From the NCBI GenBank assembly GCA_027076245.1, contig JALTKC010000121.1, forward strand, positions 1-6,927: 6,927 nt of DNA. Direction: 5' to 3'. Each line of letters starts with the position of its first letter. The stretch's first letter is position 1. The position numbers and the translations under genes were made by a program. This stretch comes from Gammaproteobacteria bacterium (lineage in GTDB: Bacteria > Pseudomonadota > Gammaproteobacteria > GRL18). The notes beneath the pieces were generated by a model. That model saw only the letters and a list, made by a program, of their open reading frames with translations, had not been told where the DNA came from and searched no databases. This document shows positions 1-5,684 of this stretch, in pieces.

Positions 1-1
1 T

Positions 2-982
2 ATTATTCTTAGCGGGGTAAAATACGCAGAAAATATTATATCTCCCATGCTGATTGCGCTGTTTATTACAGCTATCAGTGCCCCGGCCATGCTCTGGCTG
101 ACTGAGCGTAAAGTCCCTTCAGGTATTTCCGTCACGCTTATTATTTTTGGTATTGTTACTTTTGGTGTCATTATTACTTCCGTATTAAGCACCTCTATAC
201 ACCGCTTTTCCGATAACCTGCCTGAATATCAGGAGCGCCTGCAGCTTATTACTCAATCCATGGTATTTTCCCTGAATAAAATTGGGCTGAATATCAATAT
301 TGATGAAATGGTGCAGACCGCCAATCTGGGCAAGGTTATGGGGTTTGTCGGCTCTACGTTTAATCAGTTTCTGGGTGCCCTGACCAATATTTTCCTGATT
401 TTAATGATGGTGATTTTTTTATTGCTGGAGTTGAGTTCCTTTAATAACAAGTTCCGGATAATTTCCAGTAATCCAGGTCAGACCATGGCCAATTTATCGA
501 ATGTCACTGGCACCATTAATAAATATTTTAAAATCAAAACCATCACCAGTATTATTACCGCCATTCCCATTATTCTGGTGTTAAGTCTGATGGGTATTGA
601 TTTTCCCTTATTATGGGGTCTGGTGGTTTTTCTGCTTAATTTTGTACCCAATATCGGTTCCATTCTGGCAGCAGTACCCGTTATTTTACTGGCTCTGGTT
701 CAGTTTGGTTTTGTAGCGGCTGCTGAGGTTATTATTCTGTATCTGCTGGTCAATAATATCGTAGGGAATTTCCTGGAGCCCAAACTCATGGGACGCAATC
801 TTGGACTTTCCACTCTGGTGGTATTTCTGTCCTTAGTCTTCTGGGGCTGGCTGTTAGGGCCGGTGGGTATGTTTTTGTCTGTACCGTTAACCATGACACT
901 AAAAATTATTATGGATAATAATGACAATACCCGCTGGATTGCTATTCTTTTAAGCAGTGATGCGGAAATAGAACAGGCATAA
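2..982 (+). CDS. AI-2E/PerM-family membrane transporter, 5' partial
   Basis: This is an integral inner-membrane protein of the AI-2E transporter (PerM/TqsA/YdiK, former UPF0118) family. Members export or exchange small solutes, and the substrate cannot be read from sequence. The reading frame is open to the window edge: an ATG lies at 47, but the 15 codons before it (2-46, reading IILSGVKYAENIISP) match the usual family N-terminal region, so the ATG is internal and the true start lies upstream. About 326 residues are visible against a usual 340-370. There are roughly seven hydrophobic segments: two near the N-terminus, then a more polar stretch (about 200-340) typical of the family's periplasmic region, then the C-terminal membrane bundle. 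The signature NFVPNIGS is at 638-661 and LEPKLMG at 773-793, followed by a WGWLLGPVG-type segment. The stop is 23 bp before the MoxR gene, so cotranscription is plausible. Family assignment is firm; physiological role is unknown. Confidence 0.9.
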   Translation: MILSGVKYAENIISPMLIALFITAISAPAMLWLTERKVPSGISVTLIIFGIVTFGVIITSVLSTSIHRFSDNLPEYQERLQLITQSMVFSLNKIGLNINIDEMVQTANLGKVMGFVGSTFNQFLGALTNIFLILMMVIFLLLELSSFNNKFRIISSNPGQTMANLSNVTGTINKYFKIKTITSIITAIPIILVLSLMGIDFPLLWGLVVFLLNFVPNIGSILAAVPVILLALVQFGFVAAAEVIILYLLVNNIVGNFLEPKLMGRNLGLSTLVVFLSLVFWGWLLGPVGMFLSVPLTMTLKIIMDNNDNTRWIAILLSSDAEIEQA

Positions 983-1005
983 ACGACTACACATAAATAA
1001 AGCCC

Positions 1006-1908
1006 ATGATGGAAAAACTTTTACACACCGCCGGTACCATTATCTCAGGCAAGGAACAGCAGCTGAAACTGGCTATTGCCTGCCTGCTGGGCCGCGGTCA
1101 TTTGCTGATTGAAGATTTACCGGGTATGGGTAAAACCACCCTGGCTCATCTGCTGGCCCGCCTGTTTGATTTACAGTATTCCCGCATCCAGTTTACCAGC
1201 GACATGCTGCCTGCCGATATTATCGGCATCTCCATTTTTGATAAAAACACCTCGGAATTCCGCTTTCATCCTGGGCCGGTATTCAGTCAGCTGGTACTGG
1301 CTGATGAAATAAACCGGGCTACAGCCAAAACCCAGAGTGCGCTGCTGGAGGCCATGGAAGAAAAGCAGATTACTATGGATGGTAAAACCTATCCTCTGGA
1401 AGAACCTTTTTTTGTTATTGCCACCCAGAATCCTCATACCCAGATGGGCACCTTTCCCCTGCCTGAATCCCAGCTGGATCGGTTTTTAATGCGCATCAGC
1501 CTGGGTTATCCGGATCGCAAAACGGAACGGGATATTTTAAGCGGTGCTGACCGGCGGGAACTGCTTAAAACCATTAAGCCGGTATTTAATACTAAACAGC
1601 TACTGGCCATGCAGGCTCAGATCCGTCAGGTCCATGTTTCCTCCGCCCTGCTGGATTATGTTCAGGATATTCTGGATTTTTCCAGACACAGCACCCATTT
1701 TTTAACCGGCCTGTCTCCCCGTGCCGGCCTGGCCCTGTTACGTTCTGCCCAGGCCTGGGCATTTATTCATCAACGGGAAATGGTCATACCGGATGATATT
1801 AAAGCTGTACTGGGCTCAGTTATACTGCATCGTCTGGTGGCTAATTCTGATCAAAACAGTAGCGAACAGCAGATTATGACTCTGTTTAATGAAATTCCTA
1901 TCCCCTGA
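1006..1908 (+). CDS. MoxR-family AAA+ ATPase
   Basis: This is a cytoplasmic AAA+ ATPase of the MoxR family (AAA_3 plus AAA_lid_2), 300 residues, close to the usual 300-330. Members act as chaperone-like ATPases that mature or activate partner proteins, typically encoded with DUF58 or VWA proteins. Visible motifs: Walker A LPGMGKTT at residues 38-45 (Lys43), Walker B LVLADE at 96-101 (Asp100, Glu101), sensor 1 ATQNP at 139-143, an arginine-finger candidate Arg159 in QLDRF, and sensor 2 LSPRA with Arg239. All key residues are present, so it should hydrolyse ATP. Two adjacent ATG codons (1006 and 1009) are equally possible starts. No strong Shine-Dalgarno sequence is seen, only the AT-rich run ATAAATAAAG. 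It sits 23 bp after the transporter and 39 bp before the DUF58 gene, the classic moxR-DUF58-tgpA order. The partner relationship is inferred from family context. Confidence 0.95.
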   Translation: MMEKLLHTAGTIISGKEQQLKLAIACLLGRGHLLIEDLPGMGKTTLAHLLARLFDLQYSRIQFTSDMLPADIIGISIFDKNTSEFRFHPGPVFSQLVLADEINRATAKTQSALLEAMEEKQITMDGKTYPLEEPFFVIATQNPHTQMGTFPLPESQLDRFLMRISLGYPDRKTERDILSGADRRELLKTIKPVFNTKQLLAMQAQIRQVHVSSALLDYVQDILDFSRHSTHFLTGLSPRAGLALLRSAQAWAFIHQREMVIPDDIKAVLGSVILHRLVANSDQNSSEQQIMTLFNEIPIP

Positions 1909-1947
1909 TGCCTTATAGCCTGATTTAATTTTGCTGGACGTTTTTTA

Positions 1948-2886
1948 ATGGATATAGTAAACACACTTCAAAAGCTGTTGCTTAAACGTATCCATCCCCA
2001 GGATAGTTTTACCCTGAAGTCCCGTAATATTTATATTCTTCCCACCCGGGAAGGGGTTATTTTTGCCCTGCTGATCCTGGTTATGCTGGCCGCCGCTATT
2101 AATTTTAATAATTCCCTGATTTTCTTTTTTACCTTTCTTATGGCTTGTGTGGCGGTTATTTCCATGTATATGACTCAGCAAAATTTGCTGGGTCTGCAGT
2201 TTTCCATTGGCCATGTCAGACCGGTTTTTCTGTTGCAGCCTGTGGATATTCCTTTAAATATCCACTCACCCAGAACACGTTATTCCATCGCGGTTAGCCT
2301 GCACGCTAATAAAGAGGATCCCGACGTATATGCTGATGTAAAAAAGAATGAAGTTTCAACTGTTCATATACATTCTGTTGCACACAAACGCGGTTACTTT
2401 AAATTAAAACCACTGGTGATCGCCAGCCGCTTTCCCCTGGGTCTGTTTCGGGCCTGGGCCAATATTGAATTAACCCAGGACGGTATTGTGTATCCTGCAC
2501 CAGAACCGGTACCGAACTTTGTTCCCTATCAGGGCGGTGAAAGTGAAGGCAGTAATCCCTATGGCAGGGGTATGGAAGATTTCAGCGGTTTTAAGGACTA
2601 TCAACAGGGCGAACCCTTAAGTCATATTCACTGGAAAGCCTGGGCCAAAGAACAGGGTCTGCTCAGTAAAACCTTTTCCGGCAGCAGTCACCGGGACTAC
2701 TGGCTTAACTGGTCCGAGCTGTCCGGCCATACGGAACAGAAACTCAGTCAGTTATGCCGTTTAATTATTGATGCTGAACAAAATGGTGATCGTTACGGCC
2801 TGATCCTGCCTGGAAAAACCATCAATATCAGCACAGGTCAAAAGCATTACCATAAGTGTCTTAAGACACTGGCGCTTTATAGCTGA
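1948..2886 (+). CDS. DUF58-domain membrane protein, MoxR partner
   Basis: This 312-residue DUF58 protein has a length normal for the family members linked to tgpA. After a basic cytoplasmic N-terminus it has two adjacent hydrophobic segments at about residues 37-50 and 56-75, which would place the rest of the chain in the cytoplasm. The DUF58 signature is clear: YGRGMEDFSGFKDY at 205-218, then GEPLSHIHWKAWAK at 221-234 and LLSKTF at 238-243. The C-terminal part has the family's E-x3-LSQL helix, the YGLILPG strand and the CLKTLALY ending. DUF58 proteins are distantly VWA-like, and their biochemical role is not established; the conserved neighbourhood suggests they are clients or adaptors of MoxR. 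The ATG start has a weak upstream GGA (in gctggacg, about 12 nt before). The stop is followed by an unusually long 103-bp gap before the transglutaminase gene. Confidence 0.92.
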   Translation: MDIVNTLQKLLLKRIHPQDSFTLKSRNIYILPTREGVIFALLILVMLAAAINFNNSLIFFFTFLMACVAVISMYMTQQNLLGLQFSIGHVRPVFLLQPVDIPLNIHSPRTRYSIAVSLHANKEDPDVYADVKKNEVSTVHIHSVAHKRGYFKLKPLVIASRFPLGLFRAWANIELTQDGIVYPAPEPVPNFVPYQGGESEGSNPYGRGMEDFSGFKDYQQGEPLSHIHWKAWAKEQGLLSKTFSGSSHRDYWLNWSELSGHTEQKLSQLCRLIIDAEQNGDRYGLILPGKTINISTGQKHYHKCLKTLALYS

Positions 2887-2950
2887 TGGCTCCTTATGGC
2901 TGAAGGCTCTTAATTAGTGTTCATCCATTTATTAACAAAATATTTTAAAC

Positions 2951-2983
2951 CTGGGAGCGCGGGCAGGATGCCCGCGCTCCCAG
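2951..2983. repeat. Perfect 33-nt GC-rich palindrome, REP-like hairpin
   Basis: CTGGGAGCGCGGGCA, loop GGA, then TGCCCGCGCTCCCAG: a perfect 15-bp inverted repeat with a 3-nt loop. It is strongly GC-rich in an otherwise AT-rich intergenic stretch. No T-tract follows on the plus strand (AAAGTAGTG comes next), so it is not a canonical intrinsic terminator. Its composition and compactness resemble dispersed REP-type palindromes mobilised in trans by RAYT (Y1 tyrosine) transposases. That assignment is inference, since only one copy occurs in this window. A GTAG tetranucleotide, the kind of foot sequence found beside REP hairpins, lies at 2987-2990, but on the 3' side and possibly by chance. An alternative role is an mRNA structure that controls the downstream gene or stabilises upstream mRNA. 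Confidence 0.75.
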
Positions 2984-2989
2984 AAAGTA

Positions 2990-5047
2990 GTGAGTAATAG
3001 ACTGTTGATTAAATCTTTTTCTATACAATCCTTATCAAATTCGGCTCCCGGAATTTACAGCCTGTTACCTGCCATTGTGTTGTTTACTATGTTGCCACTG
3101 TTAATGACTATCAGTCTCTTCATCAGTATTTTTATAGTCGCAGTGCTGTTCTGGTCTTTTTTACACAGTCTTGGACGGGTTCATTTACCAGGCCGTATCA
3201 TACGTTTTTTTCTGGTATTGATTGCCCTGTTTTTACTGATAAGCCAGTACGGTTTTACTTTTTCTCAAAAAGCCTCTCTGACACTGTTTTGCTTAATGTT
3301 AACCCTTAAGTTTCTGGAAATTAAAAATGAGCAGGACAGAAGAAATGTCTTTTTAATTATCTTTCTGGGTTATTTTATTATTATTACCCATTTTCTTAAC
3401 AGTCAGGATTTTTTATTAAGTCTCTATGCACTCATTAATACCTTTATACTCAGCTTATTATTGCTGGCTTTTAATCGAAAACCCCAGGACAGCCTGGCTA
3501 TAAAAACCAGTTTTAAACTGATCAGCGGTATTTTTTTAAAAGCACTCCCTTTTGCCATAGCGCTGTTTTTATTTTTCCCGCGCATTCCCGGCCCTTTATG
3601 GAGTTTACCGGAAGACGGACAGATTAATAAAACCGGCATTTCTGACGAAATGTTTCCCGGCAGTGTATCTGAACTGGTGGACTCTGATGAAATTGCCTTT
3701 AGGGTCGATTTTGTTTCACCGGTGCCTGCCTCCGACAGACTGTACTGGCGCGGCCCGGTACTTTCTCAGACCGATGGTTTTTTATGGACGCAAAAAAAAC
3801 AACAACCTTTAAAAAAACCATTAAACCGCATTCTGACTGAAATCTCCGATCCAGTTCAATATACCATTACTCTGGAACCCACCCGTCAGAAATGGCTGTT
3901 TGCTCTGGAAATGCCGGTGGATATTTCCGGTGATACCATCAGCGGTTATTTTATAAGTAATGATTTGCAGCTTATTAATAAAAACAATATCAACCAGTTA
4001 ATTCAGTACCGGCTGACTTCCATGACCCGCTTTACAGTACCGGCTATAAACCCTGCTGAATTAAAAGCTAATTTAAAATACCCGGATAATAATCCACAAA
4101 CTCTGGCACTGGGAAAACAATGGGCTAAACAGTTTAACGAAAAAGAACAGATAGTTTTAAAAGCTTTGAATTATTTTAAAAACCAGCCGTTTTTTTATAC
4201 TAAAAAGCCCGATATTATGCTGGACAATCCTGCTGATGAATTTTTATTTGATAAACGTCGGGGCTTTTGTGAGCATTATGCCAGCAGTTTTGTATTACTG
4301 ATGCGTGCCGCCGGTATTCCGGCTCGGGTGGTCACCGGTTATCAGGGCATAGAAAAAAATGAAGTCGGAAATTATTATATTGTTCGCCAGTCCAATGCCC
4401 ATGCCTGGGCCGAAGTCTGGATAAAAAATAAAGGCTGGCTAAGGGTTGATCCGACAGCCATGATCCCACCGTCACGGATTGAACAGGATATTTTTGATAC
4501 CAACCTGGAGCGTTTAAATTATTCTTCTTTGAATCTTCCTGATCTGCCTCAGTTAACGGCCCGGCAGAAAACAGAGCTTTATAATCTGGGCCGTTACCTC
4601 AGCCAGACGCTGGATAATTTAAAACACAGCTGGAATAAATGGATTCTGGGTTATGATAAAACTCAGCAGCAGCTTTTTCTAAAACTTCTGGGACTTTCCG
4701 CTAACTGGCAAACGCTGATTGTCTTATTAATCAGCAGTACTGGGATACTAGCCCTTATTTTATACGGGGTTTACCGATATAAAAACAGAAAACTGATCGA
4801 TCCAGTCATAATCAGTTATCAAAAATTAATTCAAAAACTCAATAAATCCGGAATGATTATTTTACCTTCTGACGGGCCAGAATCGATTTATAAAAGAGCA
4901 GTAATCAGGTTTCCTGAACACACCGACGAATTAAATTCTATTTTTAATTTATATTTACAAATTCGTTATGGTAAACAAGTGACCCAAAAGACTGTTGATA
5001 ATTTTCTGAGTGTAGTTAAACATCTAAATTTAACCCAGAGTCGCTAA
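2990..5047 (+). CDS. tgpA: TgpA-like membrane transglutaminase (DUF3488 / Transglut_core / DUF4129)
   Basis: This 685-residue inner-membrane protein resembles Pseudomonas TgpA, a periplasm-facing transglutaminase-like protein. The N-terminal DUF3488 region (about residues 22-200) carries roughly six hydrophobic segments and ends in the family motif FPRIPGPLW (196-204), with LYWRGPVL at 251-258. A periplasmic region follows, with the transglutaminase core at about 410-490. The triad is complete: Cys427 in GFCEHYA, His471 in NAHAWAEVW, Asp487 in VDPTA. A last membrane segment lies at about 576-595, followed by a cytoplasmic DUF4129-like tail ending near LQIRYGKQ. The start taken is GTG at 2990. 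The in-frame upstream stop is at 2933-2935 and no ATG lies between. CTG at 2951 would put the palindrome inside the gene, and the first in-frame ATG (codon 34) would cut the first membrane segment. No Shine-Dalgarno is visible. MoxR and DUF58 upstream support the assignment. The reaction (cross-linking or proteolysis) and the substrate are not deducible. Confidence 0.92.
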   Translation: MSNRLLIKSFSIQSLSNSAPGIYSLLPAIVLFTMLPLLMTISLFISIFIVAVLFWSFLHSLGRVHLPGRIIRFFLVLIALFLLISQYGFTFSQKASLTLFCLMLTLKFLEIKNEQDRRNVFLIIFLGYFIIITHFLNSQDFLLSLYALINTFILSLLLLAFNRKPQDSLAIKTSFKLISGIFLKALPFAIALFLFFPRIPGPLWSLPEDGQINKTGISDEMFPGSVSELVDSDEIAFRVDFVSPVPASDRLYWRGPVLSQTDGFLWTQKKQQPLKKPLNRILTEISDPVQYTITLEPTRQKWLFALEMPVDISGDTISGYFISNDLQLINKNNINQLIQYRLTSMTRFTVPAINPAELKANLKYPDNNPQTLALGKQWAKQFNEKEQIVLKALNYFKNQPFFYTKKPDIMLDNPADEFLFDKRRGFCEHYASSFVLLMRAAGIPARVVTGYQGIEKNEVGNYYIVRQSNAHAWAEVWIKNKGWLRVDPTAMIPPSRIEQDIFDTNLERLNYSSLNLPDLPQLTARQKTELYNLGRYLSQTLDNLKHSWNKWILGYDKTQQQLFLKLLGLSANWQTLIVLLISSTGILALILYGVYRYKNRKLIDPVIISYQKLIQKLNKSGMIILPSDGPESIYKRAVIRFPEHTDELNSIFNLYLQIRYGKQVTQKTVDNFLSVVKHLNLTQSR

Positions 5048-5056
5048 TCTGTTACT

Positions 5057-5320
5057 TTATAATTTAATTAACAACTGCTTTTGAGCTTTACTTAATGCCT
5101 TAATACTGTATTCCCTTTTACTGGCTGAACTTCTTGTGTGATTGTTTTCTATATAGACAATCTTTTCTGGAATATGGGAATAAAAATATTTTGCCCCTTT
5201 TTTATTTTTATGCTGTTCAAAGCGGCGTTCTACATCGGTGCTGATACCGGTATATAAGGAACCGTCAGTACAGGCAATTATATAGACTGACCAGTTTGCA
5301 GAAAGGTCTTTATCAGCCAA
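5057..5320 (-). CDS. GIY-YIG nuclease-domain protein, YhbQ/UPF0213-like
   Basis: This is a small stand-alone GIY-YIG domain protein of 87 residues, slightly short but within the range for the YhbQ/UPF0213 group. The motif is seen as VYIIACTDG-SLYTGIS at residues 12-27, with the two motif tyrosines at Tyr13 and Tyr23. It is followed by VERRFEQH with the conserved Arg at 32 or 33, and KREYSIK with the likely metal-binding Glu70. All catalytic-type residues are therefore present, and endonuclease activity is plausible; YhbQ-type proteins have been linked to nucleic-acid processing, but the role here is unknown. The start is TTG at 5320-5318: no in-frame ATG exists before the motif, and the position overlaps the response-regulator stop by 8 nt (TTGGCTGA), which suggests reinitiation after the upstream gene. 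It converges with the transglutaminase gene, with 9 bp between the stops. Confidence 0.88.
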   Translation of the reverse strand: MADKDLSANWSVYIIACTDGSLYTGISTDVERRFEQHKNKKGAKYFYSHIPEKIVYIENNHTRSSASKREYSIKALSKAQKQLLIKL

Positions 5321-5684
5321 GTATGCGCTCTATGGTTTCTATTAGTTCTTCTGTTTTTACCGGCTTGGCCAGAAACTCATTACCGCCGATATTATGCCCC
5401 ATATCTTCTGTTTCTGCTTTGGTTACAATAGCGGTCATAAACACATAGGGGATAGAGGCCAGTTCAGGATCTTCACGAATTTCAGCGATGGCTTCATCGC
5501 CACTCATATCCGGCATCATAACATCCATAAAAATCATATCCGGTTGAAATTCTCTGGCGGCGGCCAGGGCTTCACTGCCCTTGTTGATCGTCAGGACGGT
5601 ATAATTTCCTGTACGTTCCAGATTCAGCTTTACCATTTTGGTTAAAACAACTTCGTCATCTACTACCAGTATCTTTTTAGTCAT
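5313..5684 (-). CDS. Single-domain response regulator (receiver only)
   Basis: This 123-residue CheY-like receiver has no output domain. The acidic pocket is Asp9 and Asp10, the phosphoacceptor is Asp54 in FMDVMMPDMSG, the switch Thr is Thr84 in VFMTA, and the conserved Lys is Lys107 in FLAKPV. All are intact, so it should accept phosphate. It almost certainly pairs with the sensor kinase encoded immediately upstream, whose stop overlaps its ATG by 8 nt (ATGACTAA). With no DNA-binding or enzymatic domain it must act by protein contact, or as an intermediate in a phosphorelay to a phosphotransfer protein elsewhere, as other single-domain receivers do. The start ATG has a good Shine-Dalgarno (AAGGA, 8 nt upstream, inside the kinase gene). 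Its TGA stop overlaps the TTG of the GIY-YIG gene. The downstream regulatory target cannot be read from this window. Confidence 0.95.
   Translation of the reverse strand: MTKKILVVDDEVVLTKMVKLNLERTGNYTVLTINKGSEALAAAREFQPDMIFMDVMMPDMSGDEAIAEIREDPELASIPYVFMTAIVTKAETEDMGHNIGGNEFLAKPVKTEELIETIERILG

Noticed and set aside
47..49. ATG as the start of the AI-2E-family transporter
   Set aside because: The frame is open upstream to the window edge and the upstream codons look like the normal family N-terminus, so the gene is treated as 5' partial.
2889..2912. Second hairpin or direct repeat just after the DUF58 stop (ATGGCT twice, CCTT...AAGG)
   Set aside because: The inverted part is only 4 bp and the direct repeat only 6 bp, which is not above chance.
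2920..2950. Promoter for tgpA in the AT-rich stretch before the palindrome
   Set aside because: AT-rich words such as TATTTT are present, but no -35 element at proper spacing could be supported by eye.
2951..2989. Intrinsic terminator after the DUF58 gene
   Set aside because: The stem is strong, but no T-tract follows on the plus strand; on the minus strand only a broken T/A run follows, and no minus-strand gene ends there.
3785..3825. Possible frameshift in tgpA at runs of A (8 and 7 in a row)
   Set aside because: The frame is continuous through both runs, and conserved domain sequence follows in the same frame.
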